Shown in pieces: positions 1 to 9,554 of a DNA stretch of 64,000 nucleotides. Origin of the DNA: Oceanicoccus sagamiensis (GTDB lineage: Bacteria > Pseudomonadota > Gammaproteobacteria > Pseudomonadales > Dasaniaceae); the NCBI RefSeq assembly GCF_002117105.1, contig NZ_CP019343.1, positions 2,108,001 through 2,172,000 of the forward strand. Reading direction: 5' to 3'. The notes beneath the pieces were generated by a model. That model ran no database searches, had not been told where the DNA came from, and worked only from the letters and a program-made list of their open reading frames with translations. Position numbers and translations under genes: made by a program. Each line of letters begins with the position of its first letter. Position 1 is the first letter of the stretch.

Positions 1-780
1 CCTTCCCGCGGATTAATGCTGACCAAAGATGAGAATATTGTTGAGCTGCCCTTAACCGTGCAGTACAACATTGCTGACCCCAAGGCTTTTGTACTTAATG
101 TAAAGAACCCTGAGTTGAGTTTGCAACAGGCCAGCGATAGTGCCTTGCGCCATGTTGTGGGTAGTAGCAAATTGGATGATGTTGTTTCTGTTGGTCGTGA
201 GCAAATCGGTGTTGATGTGCAGGTACGCTTGCAAGAATATCTCGATAGCTATGGCACCGGTATTCAGGTGGTGAAGATCAATATTCAGGAAGCCAAGCCG
301 CCGACTGAAGTGAAAGAAGCTTACGATGACGTTATCAAAGCCCGAGAAGATCAGGAGCGTTTGATTAACGAAGCCCAGGCTTACTCCAACGGAATTATCC
401 CTGAGTCTCGCGGTAAAGCGCAGCGTATTATCGAAGAGGCCAATGGTTATAAAGCCAAGGTGATTGTAGAAGCGGAAGGTGAAGCCGCCCGTTTTGAAAA
501 CCTGCTAACCGAATATAAAAAAGCCCCGGAAGTTACCCGTGAGCGTTTATACCTTGATGCGGTTCAGGACGTAATGAGCAAAAGCTCTAAGGTGCTGGTG
601 GATATCGAGGGCGGCAATAATATGATGTATTTGCCATTGGATAAGTTGGTTCAGCAGCGCACGACTGAAGAGGGTGTTGCACCGTCTATGTCGGGTATGA
701 ATATCAGCGATATCGCCGATGAAGTGATTAAAAAGTTGCGCCGTGAACAGTCGGCCAACCGCAGCCGGGGGACACGCTAA
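1..780 (+). CDS. hflK: HflK, membrane protease regulatory subunit (partial, 5' end outside window)
   Basis: SPFH/band 7 protein that with HflC forms the periplasm-facing complex controlling the membrane protease FtsH. The reading frame is open from base 1 (PSRGLMLTKDENIVELPLTVQY), so the first methionine in the window, at 16, is internal; the N-terminal glycine-rich segment and membrane anchor lie upstream. Visible are the SPFH core (STSPD-like region replaced here by NPELSLQQASDSALR), an Ala/Glu-rich helical segment at about residues 100-180 of the fragment, and a C-terminal tail typical of HflK. The stop codon overlaps the hflC start by one base (TAATG), so the two are translationally coupled. 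Identification is firm from the family pattern and the hflC neighbour. Confidence 0.95.
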   Translation, partial: PSRGLMLTKDENIVELPLTVQYNIADPKAFVLNVKNPELSLQQASDSALRHVVGSSKLDDVVSVGREQIGVDVQVRLQEYLDSYGTGIQVVKINIQEAKPPTEVKEAYDDVIKAREDQERLINEAQAYSNGIIPESRGKAQRIIEEANGYKAKVIVEAEGEAARFENLLTEYKKAPEVTRERLYLDAVQDVMSKSSKVLVDIEGGNNMMYLPLDKLVQQRTTEEGVAPSMSGMNISDIADEVIKKLRREQSANRSRGTR

Positions 781-1652
781 TGAGTCGATTAATTCCTGTC
801 GTTATTTTGCTGTTTTTAGCGGTGATTGTGGCTGATAGCAGCCTCTATGTGGTTAAAGAAACGGAGCGTGCGGTTAAATTGCGCTTTGGTCGTTTGATCG
901 ATACTGAAATCACACCTGGCTTGCATGTCAAAATGCCGCTGGCGGACGATGTGCGTAAGTTTGATGCCCGTGTTATGACTCTGGATGCGCAGCCTGAAAG
1001 CTTCCTGACGGTACAGAAAAAGCGCCTGATCGTAGATTCTTTTGCCAAGTGGCGTATTGCCGATGTGGACACTTACTATAAGGCCACAGGCGGTAATGAA
1101 GCCCAGGCAATGAACCGTTTGGCCAAGCGTGTTAACGATGGTCTGCGTAATGAGTTTGGTACGCGTACCTTGAATGAAGTGGTTTCCGGTGAACGTGACC
1201 TGCTGATGAAAGACATTAAAGATGGCTTGAATGAGCGCGTTAAAGAGTCACTGGGTGTTGAAGTGGTAGATGTGCGGGTTAAGCGTATTGATCTTCCCCC
1301 TGAGGTGAGCGACGCGGTATTCCGCCGGATGCAGGCTGAGCGGGAAAAAGAAGCGCGCGAACTGCGCTCCAAAGGTCTGGAAGAAGCTGAAAAGATCCGT
1401 TCTTCAGCCGAGCGTGAAAAGACCATTATTGAAGCGACTGCCTATAGTGAATCTGAGCTGCTCCGCGGTGAGGGCGATGCCCAGGCTGCTGCAACCTATG
1501 CTTCGGCCTATAGCAAAGACCCTGAGTTCTACGCCTTTGTGCGCAGCCTGAATGCCTATCGTTCCTCTTTTAAGGATAAGGGCGATATTATGCTGGTTGA
1601 CCCGCAGAGTGATTTCTTTAAGTACCTGAATGACAGCAAGGCAGGGCGTTAG
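780..1652 (+). CDS. hflC: HflC, membrane protease regulatory subunit
   Basis: Partner of HflK in the FtsH-modulating HflKC complex at the inner membrane. The 290 residues start with a single membrane segment (about residues 4-22, hydrophobic VVILLFLAVIVA), followed by the SPFH domain (YVVKETERAVKLRFGRL onward) and a long charged helix rich in Glu/Arg (about 180-235). Length matches pseudomonad HflC. The start at 780 overlaps the hflK stop; it is the last gene of the hflKC unit because a strong terminator follows at 1672. The downstream gene hisZ is in the order usual for gammaproteobacteria. Confidence 0.96.
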   Translation: MSRLIPVVILLFLAVIVADSSLYVVKETERAVKLRFGRLIDTEITPGLHVKMPLADDVRKFDARVMTLDAQPESFLTVQKKRLIVDSFAKWRIADVDTYYKATGGNEAQAMNRLAKRVNDGLRNEFGTRTLNEVVSGERDLLMKDIKDGLNERVKESLGVEVVDVRVKRIDLPPEVSDAVFRRMQAEREKEARELRSKGLEEAEKIRSSAEREKTIIEATAYSESELLRGEGDAQAAATYASAYSKDPEFYAFVRSLNAYRSSFKDKGDIMLVDPQSDFFKYLNDSKAGR

Positions 1653-1671
1653 ACCTCTCTATGCCTTATCA

Positions 1672-1697
1672 ATCCCCGCTTAAGCGGGGATTTTTTT
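1672..1697 (+). terminator. Rho-independent terminator of hflKC
   Basis: Perfect hairpin ATCCCCGCTTAAGCGGGGAT followed immediately by seven T residues, 20 bases after the hflC stop codon. Confidence 0.92.
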
Positions 1698-1711
1698 GCC
1701 CGGGATTTGAG

Positions 1712-1770
1712 GTAGGGTGGATTGCAATCCACCAAAGCACCCTGTGAAGGTGGATTATAATCCACCCTAC
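1712..1770. repeat. Paired intergenic palindrome, copy 1
   Basis: Two 22-bp arms in inverted orientation: left arm GTAGGG + TGGATTGCAATCCACC, right arm GGTGGATTATAATCCA + CCCTAC, separated by 15 bp. Each arm is itself palindromic in its 18-bp core, and the two arms pair with each other except at the central TGCA/TATA. It lies after the hflC terminator and before hisZ. Confidence 0.93.
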
Positions 1771-1904
1771 GGTCAAACTAGCCAAAACTTACGAAATATG
1801 TGTTAGAATCCCGCAAACCGAGCAGCGTCATGGGTTCTTACCCGAAATCATGATATTGCGCGGTTTTTTTGTGCTTGATGATCTTTCACTTTCCTGGATT
1901 GAAT

Positions 1905-4426
<2,522 letters not shown>

Positions 4427-4429
4427 TTT

Positions 4430-4488
4430 GTAGGGTGGATTACAATCCACCGTTTGCTGTATGGGTGGTGGATTGCAATCCACCCTAC
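4430..4488. repeat. Paired intergenic palindrome, copy 2
   Basis: Left arm core GGTGGATTACAATCCACC preceded by GTAG, right arm core GGTGGATTGCAATCCACC followed by CTAC. It begins three bases after the purA stop codon and precedes the purA terminator. Confidence 0.93.
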
Positions 4489-4498
4489 GGTTAGGCAT

Positions 4499-4529
4499 AA
4501 AAAAACCAGCTTTAGCAGCTGGTTTTTTT
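4499..4529. terminator. Bidirectional terminator between purA and the diguanylate cyclase gene
   Basis: An A-run, stem AACCAGCT, loop TTAGC, stem AGCTGGTT and a T-run. The symmetric A/T flanks allow use from both converging genes; on the minus strand it overlaps the stop codon of the cyclase gene. Confidence 0.88.
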
Positions 4530-5544
4530 ATACGGATTCGCCAATCACCTGATCTTTTCCTTTTTGTTTGGCTTGATACATTAACTTATCAACCCGATCA
4601 AAAAAATCATCCAGCTCTTCGCCCTGACGGAAACAGGAAACACCGATCGAGGCTGTAATCCGGCCTATCACTTTGCCATTAGACCCGGTGGTTAGCTGCC
4701 GGGCAGCTACCGCCTTGCGTAAGTTTTCCGCCACACGCATGGCGCCTTCAAAATTCGTGTCGGGTAAAATGATCGCAAATTCTTCGCCGCCGTAACGGGC
4801 TAAAATATCATTGCCTCTAACATTTTTGCCCAGTGTCGACGCTATAAATTTTAAAATTTTATCGCCTACCTGATGCCCGAAATCATCATTAACACGTTTA
4901 AAGTCATCAATATCCAAAACCACCAATGAGCAGGTGGTGCCTTCAGCTAACGATTTTTCAGTAGCATTTTTTAATGCGGCATCATAGCCTCGGCGATTCA
5001 TTATCTGCGTTAGCGAATCGGTTAGTGCATCATTGCCCAGTCGGTCGACGTCTTGTCGCAGGGTTAAAATCTCATCTGACAAATTATGCAAAGTGGTTTG
5101 AATATTTTGATTGGCATTGCGGGCTTGTTTAGCCTGGTCCGTTACCGTAGCAACAATCTCTTTGACTTCACCAATACTGGGGTCGTTATCCAGTTTTCTA
5201 ATACACTCACTTAGCTTGTCGCTAAATTGATTGGAAGAGCTATCCCAATCCTTTAAGTGATCAACCATTACATTTAACATATCGCCAATAGCAATACGGG
5301 TATCATCGATATCCCGTTGATCATGGCTGGCAATATGCTGGATAAATAATTTCTGGCAGACGGCTTCGGTGATCGCCTTCTGTTGGGTGATCATGGTGTC
5401 GATATCGTTATTGAGTTGGTCAATAGATCCGGCAGCATACTCAAACCACAGGCGATAGTTATCAGGCTGCGGGCTAAGTTTATAGTTATCCAGATTTTCC
5501 AGGGTGGAATCCAGTAGTAATTTGGCTTGTAGCTTATTGTGCAT
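4528..5544 (-). CDS. GGDEF-domain diguanylate cyclase
   Basis: Predicted to make cyclic di-GMP from two GTP. The 338-residue protein has an N-terminal helical region (1-165, no transmembrane segment, heptad-like around 125-168) followed by a GGDEF domain. The active-site motif is GGEEF at 252-256, the metal-binding aspartate is in DIDDFK at 211-216, and an inhibitory I-site RGND is at 243-246, exactly five residues before GGEEF, so product feedback is expected. The helical sensor part is soluble and its signal is not recognisable. It is convergent with purA and stands alone. Family assignment is firm; the process it controls is unknown, although an adhesin export locus begins 2.5 kb away. Confidence 0.92.
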   Translation of the reverse strand: MHNKLQAKLLLDSTLENLDNYKLSPQPDNYRLWFEYAAGSIDQLNNDIDTMITQQKAITEAVCQKLFIQHIASHDQRDIDDTRIAIGDMLNVMVDHLKDWDSSSNQFSDKLSECIRKLDNDPSIGEVKEIVATVTDQAKQARNANQNIQTTLHNLSDEILTLRQDVDRLGNDALTDSLTQIMNRRGYDAALKNATEKSLAEGTTCSLVVLDIDDFKRVNDDFGHQVGDKILKFIASTLGKNVRGNDILARYGGEEFAIILPDTNFEGAMRVAENLRKAVAARQLTTGSNGKVIGRITASIGVSCFRQGEELDDFFDRVDKLMYQAKQKGKDQVIGESV

Positions 5545-5842
5545 TCAGTGCTTATTCCCTATTTGAGCTATTCCATTCGCTGAGTCATTGCATTAATGCT
5601 GATTGTAGGGCATTTTGAGGAAAAGTTTAAGGGGTCAATCCCAGCTCTGTAATGCAGTTATGGGATAGCAGCCAAGGTCTCGGAGATTATTTCCCTGGCC
5701 AGGTGGGGTTTTGCTGCCTGGAAGTGTCTTATATAGGATGGCTAGAAACTCCATTGCTTATTGTTTGTTCGGTGAGTGGGGCTGCACCGCCTGCAATTGG
5801 GCTTTTATCCCCTTCGGCTAATTTTCACTATCTGGAAACACC
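5545..5842. other. Intergenic region between divergent genes
   Basis: About 300 bases between the cyclase start and the EamA transporter start. It should hold both promoters. A short open frame runs through it to the ATG of the transporter but its composition is not protein-like. I see no RNA gene or repeat here. Confidence 0.5.
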
Positions 5843-6742
5843 ATGACATTAAGCAACGCTATCGCACTGATGGTCCTTGGGGCTATATGGGGGTCTTCCT
5901 TTTTATTTATGAAAGTAGCCGCTCCTGAGTTTGGCCCAGTGCCCTTGATTGGTATTCGTGTTGGCTTGGCGGCGCTGGTTTTATGGTTGTTTTTTTATTG
6001 GAAAAAATCAGCCGGTGAAAAGCTGCAATTTAACGGGCAGATGTTTATTGTCGGCGTGCTTAATTCAGCCTTGCCCTTTTCTTTATTTGCCTATGCGACC
6101 TTGCATTTAACCGCGGGGGTCACGTCGGTAATTAATGCGACGGTGTCTATCTTTGCCGCTATTGCAGGCTATCTCTGGTTAAAAGAAAGTTTGAGCTTTG
6201 CCAGAGTGGCGGGGCTGTTTATTGGTTTTTTAGGGGTTTGTTTATTGGTCGATAGTATCGGGGCCTGGCAGGATAAAACCGTATTGCTGGCAGTAATGGC
6301 CGGTCTTATCGCATCGGTTTCTTATGTGGCATCAAGCTGTTATATCAAGCAGCGCCTACAGGGTATGGATCCCTTGTCGCTGACTACGTCAAGTATGGTC
6401 TGCGCTGCTATTGCCATGCTGCCTCTAACGGTGATTTATTGGCCTGCCCAAATGCCTTCGGCCCAAAGCTGGCTATATGCTCTTGCTTTGGCAGTACTGT
6501 GTACCGGGGTGGCTTTTGTTATTTATTACCGCTTGATTACTGAGGTGGGGGTTTCTAAAACCGCAACAGTAACTTTGATTGTGCCAATGTTTGGTGTTTC
6601 TTGGGGAGTGGTATTGCTGGGTGAAGCATTGACTTTAAAGACCGGTGCGGCCTGTTTGGCGATTTTGGCAGGTACGGTATTGTCGGCCAACCTTTTACCT
6701 TTACTAACTGGCAGAGGCGAAAGGTCTGGCCGTTATCCGTAA
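5843..6742 (+). CDS. EamA-family drug/metabolite transporter
   Basis: Inner-membrane permease of the DMT superfamily, 299 residues with about ten hydrophobic segments arranged as two EamA repeats (roughly 3-135 and 148-285). The first repeat has the typical start NAIALMVLGAIWGSSFLFMK and the ITVSIFAAIAGYLWLKE-like region seen here as NATVSIFAAIAGYLWLKESL; the second has VSKTATVTLIVPMFGVSWG and LGEALTLKTG. Such proteins export small metabolites or amino acids, but the substrate cannot be read from the sequence. It stands alone, ending directly next to the decayed gene on the other strand. Confidence 0.9.
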   Translation: MTLSNAIALMVLGAIWGSSFLFMKVAAPEFGPVPLIGIRVGLAALVLWLFFYWKKSAGEKLQFNGQMFIVGVLNSALPFSLFAYATLHLTAGVTSVINATVSIFAAIAGYLWLKESLSFARVAGLFIGFLGVCLLVDSIGAWQDKTVLLAVMAGLIASVSYVASSCYIKQRLQGMDPLSLTTSSMVCAAIAMLPLTVIYWPAQMPSAQSWLYALALAVLCTGVAFVIYYRLITEVGVSKTATVTLIVPMFGVSWGVVLLGEALTLKTGAACLAILAGTVLSANLLPLLTGRGERSGRYP

Positions 6743-7338
6743 TTAGCGGCGTCTTCTTTTGATGCCAGCCAAGCCTGACAGGGCAGGGCCTAATAACCAG
6801 ACCGCTGCTGGCACGGGCACCTGTGATACTTCAAAGCCGCCGTTAATATTCAGAGCTATTCTGCTATCGCCAAAGTTCCACGGAGTAAATTCGGCAGGGC
6901 CATAAAAAACTTAGCAGAATAAAATCGAAGATAGTGAATTCGCTGAGAATATCGATGGTAAAACCCTGTTCAAAAGAACATTCAATACGCCATCAAAATC
7001 AAATAGACCGTCGACCACAATCTGGTTAAACTCACCTTGCTCGGTGCCAGTAATTTCAAAGGTGGTTAACGAGTCCTCATCAAAGCACGCATCATTAGTA
7101 AAGTGCAGAGTGTCAGGAGAGTTGCCCGGGTAACCGACGCACCGGCATTTAAAATAACATCGCCGCTGATTTCACCGGAACCAGTAAGAATGCAGTCTTC
7201 AACTTCAATGCGGCCCTGCTCCATCCGACTATTGATGTTGGTACATTTCCCTGGCGGAGCTTAAGCTGCTGATAGAGCAAGCGCCTTTGATATAGGCGCC
7301 GATGCGAGGGCAAACAGAGTTGGTTTGAACAGGGTCAT
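6743..7338 (-). pseudogene. Decayed PEP-CTERM secreted protein gene
   Basis: On the minus strand an ATG at 7338 opens a signal peptide (MTLFKPTLFALASAPISKA) that reaches a stop after 25 codons. Protein-like sequence then continues in shifted frames: CTNINSRMEQGRIEVEDC and GSGEISGDVILNAGASVT, then YPGNSPDTLHFTND and FEITGTEQGEFNQIVVDG, then CSFEQGFTIDILSEF, and finally NFGDSRIALNINGGFEV. The end is a classic sorting tail: VPVPAAVWLLGPALSGLAG followed by IKRRRR and a stop at 6743. At least four frame changes (near 7262, 7130, 6975 and 6910) are needed to join them. Summed length, about 198 codons, is normal for a PEP-CTERM protein exported and processed by an exosortase. Several independent shifts favour real decay over a single sequencing error. 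Confidence 0.82.
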
Positions 7339-7476
7339 GCTAGTGATGGGCAAAATAGGGCTCAGTTGCCCCGGATTTATGCGTTTAATCATTGCAATAT
7401 GACGGCCAAGGGCATATATATCTACTTACACAGCGAAGTACTCGCTATGTCATTCAAATATAAAAATGGTGGAAAC

Positions 7477-7704
7477 ATGTTAGAGCGGAATTTAGGCAAT
7501 ATTGAACGAGTCATTAGGTTGGTGTTTGGTTTGGGTTTGTTATTTTGGGCCTATACACAGACCACGATGAACGCTATCGACTGGTTTGTGGTAATTATTT
7601 CAGTGATGCTGGTGCTTAACGGGATCTTCTCTCGTTGCTTTATCTGGTGGATATTGGGTCTCAATACCTTTAAGCCGGCAACTACGGAAGCCAACTGCGA
7701 TTAA
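7477..7704 (+). CDS. DUF2892 (YgaP transmembrane-like) inner-membrane protein
   Basis: Small membrane protein of 75 residues. The start is placed at ATG 7477 (MLERNLGNIERVIRLVFG), which matches the family N-terminus and has GGTGGA six bases upstream; an ATG at 7447 or further upstream in frame is possible. Two hydrophobic segments (about 13-29 and 33-54) are separated by a short loop, ending in the CFIWWILGLNTFKP motif common in this family, which also occurs as the membrane part of the rhodanese YgaP. No rhodanese domain is present here. Function of the stand-alone form is unknown. A terminator hairpin follows at 7717. Confidence 0.85.
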   Translation: MLERNLGNIERVIRLVFGLGLLFWAYTQTTMNAIDWFVVIISVMLVLNGIFSRCFIWWILGLNTFKPATTEANCD

Positions 7705-7716
7705 TAACCACTTCGT

Positions 7717-7743
7717 CAAGCCGACGATTGGGTCGGCTTGTTT
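7717..7743 (+). terminator. Terminator after the DUF2892 gene
   Basis: Nine-base-pair stem CAAGCCGAC / GTCGGCTTG with loop GATTGG, followed by a short T-run. Confidence 0.75.
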
Positions 7744-7970
7744 ACTTCCATGGATGGCCTAATGCTAATCCTGTATTCCTAAGTGATTGTTTGTTATTAG
7801 GTTTTACCTTTGCCCTGATATTAAATTAGTGGCCAAGACAGGCAGTTTTATTTAAAGTAGCAGCTTATTTACCCACTTGTTCATAGTGCTTCTATCTATT
7901 AGGGCGCTACTGGTATTAACAGGTCTTTGCTCAGATAGTCAGTCAACTGTAAGTCAATCAAGGTTACTGT

Positions 7971-9554
7971 ATGGGATTAGATCCAATAAAGAACGGCATG
8001 CAGTCCCGTTTGCTGCTAATTTCACTGGCAGTAACGCTGCTGTCACTCGCCCTGCCCATCGCTCTCTTACAAGTGTACGATCGTATTTTGCCCAATCAGG
8101 GGGTTGGTACCGCCTGGGTGCTGGGTTTGGGTGTGCTTACTGCGATGTTGTTGGAGGCGGGCCTGCGTTATGGCCGTTCCTGGATGGTCAATCGCGCCGG
8201 GATGAAGTTTGATGCTCAGTCTTCTGTGGAGGCTATGCAGCAATTATTATCCGTCCCCGATGCGGAGCTCAAAGGGCTCGGACATACCCAAATTGAAGAA
8301 GGCTTTAATGCCCTGAAGCAGCTGCGTGAATACCATTCCGGGCAGGCCTTACTCGCCCTTTATGATGCCCCCTTTATTCTGTTGTTTTTGATACTGATTG
8401 CCTATGTTGGCGGCGCGGTGGTGTTGATTCCTATAACGATGCTTGCGCTGGCCTTTATGGTGGTTTATTGGCTGGGGCGTGAAGCGTCTGTGCATGCTGA
8501 TCGAGTAAAGGCACGCAATGAGCGGCGCAGTTATTTATTGCGGCAAGTTTTTAGCCGTATCCTGCCTTATAAAGGCCTGGCGTTGGAGGGGGTGATAGCC
8601 AGCCGCTTTGAAACCAGCCAGCGGGAGTTGGCCAGTGATCAGGCGCAGTTGGATGAGCGCCTCATGCAAATACAGCTACTGACCTCGGTTTTCTCTCAGG
8701 CTACAACGGTGATTGTGGTGATGTTTAGCGCCCATTTAGTGATTAGCGGTGATATGTCCAGCGGTGCGTTGGCAGCTTGCACCTTGTTGGCAGGTCGGTG
8801 TATGGCACCGGTCGGGGCTTTGTTTTCATTTTGGGGTCGCCATCAATCCAGCCAGCAAGCTTTTGACAAAGCGCAGTCATTATTAAGTTTTGGTGATAGT
8901 GAGATTGCTGTAACGGATACAAAGACGGAGGCTTTGGTCGGTGTCTCTTGTCAGCAAGTTACATTACCCGGACTGGCACAAAACTTATCCTTTGATCTGG
9001 CTGCCGGTAAATTAGCCAGATTAGAACCGGACGCCAGCATTAATTGGTCCGCGGTGATGGCCTGGTTAAGAGTTGGTGGTGATAGAGAGGGTATTAGTGG
9101 TGAGCGAGTTTTTGATGGCGCCAGTGATGCCGCACAAATTCATATAGCGTTAGTGTCCCGGCGCAGCCGATTATTTCAGGGCAGTGTATTGGATAACCTG
9201 ACCTTATTTAATAGCAGCCGAGAATCTTTAGCCTATCAATGGGCAGAGCAGTTGGGTTTGCATCAGCGTCTTATTCAATTGCCGCAGGGTTATCACACAC
9301 AATTGGCTCAAGGTATTGGGGCAGGGGTTGATACCGGTACCGCGCAATTGATTGCTCTGGTGCGTGCATTAACCAGTGAGCCCAATATTTTATTATTGGA
9401 TTGTGCTGATGCCGGTTTGGATATAGCGGCGCAAAAACAGTTGGCTGTGGTATTAAATAATTTGCAGGGGAAACTCAGTTGTTTGGTGGTGAGTAATTCT
9501 CAGGAGCTGGCAGATATTCCACTGTGTGCGGTAAAGCGGGGTGAGCAATCATGA
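7971..9554 (+). CDS. Type I secretion ABC half-transporter with degenerate ATPase domain
   Basis: First gene of the adhesin export locus, 527 residues. The N-terminal part (about 10-300) is an ABC exporter membrane domain (ALPIALLQVYDRILPNQGVG is typical of type I secretion ATPases). The C-terminal part (310-527) keeps the ABC fold but has lost its key residues: the Walker A position reads EPDASINWS (352-360, Asn replacing the invariant Lys), the Q-loop Gln is Arg (VSRRSRLFQGS), Walker B ends LLLDC (477-478, Cys replacing the catalytic Glu) and the switch His is absent (VVSNSQELA). A signature-like VDTGTAQLIALVRAL is retained. No C39-like domain is present. It overlaps the next gene by four bases, so a heterodimer is expected in which this is the non-catalytic half. 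Confidence 0.85.
   Translation: MGLDPIKNGMQSRLLLISLAVTLLSLALPIALLQVYDRILPNQGVGTAWVLGLGVLTAMLLEAGLRYGRSWMVNRAGMKFDAQSSVEAMQQLLSVPDAELKGLGHTQIEEGFNALKQLREYHSGQALLALYDAPFILLFLILIAYVGGAVVLIPITMLALAFMVVYWLGREASVHADRVKARNERRSYLLRQVFSRILPYKGLALEGVIASRFETSQRELASDQAQLDERLMQIQLLTSVFSQATTVIVVMFSAHLVISGDMSSGALAACTLLAGRCMAPVGALFSFWGRHQSSQQAFDKAQSLLSFGDSEIAVTDTKTEALVGVSCQQVTLPGLAQNLSFDLAAGKLARLEPDASINWSAVMAWLRVGGDREGISGERVFDGASDAAQIHIALVSRRSRLFQGSVLDNLTLFNSSRESLAYQWAEQLGLHQRLIQLPQGYHTQLAQGIGAGVDTGTAQLIALVRALTSEPNILLLDCADAGLDIAAQKQLAVVLNNLQGKLSCLVVSNSQELADIPLCAVKRGEQS

Noticed and set aside
5652-5846. A 64-codon open frame on the plus strand ending in an ATGA overlap with the EamA start
   Set aside because: Composition is not protein-like, no ribosome-binding site or family resemblance; more likely a chance open frame in the promoter region.
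7877-8212. A 111-codon open frame overlapping the start of the first ABC gene
   Set aside because: It lies in another frame of a clearly coding region and has no recognisable features.
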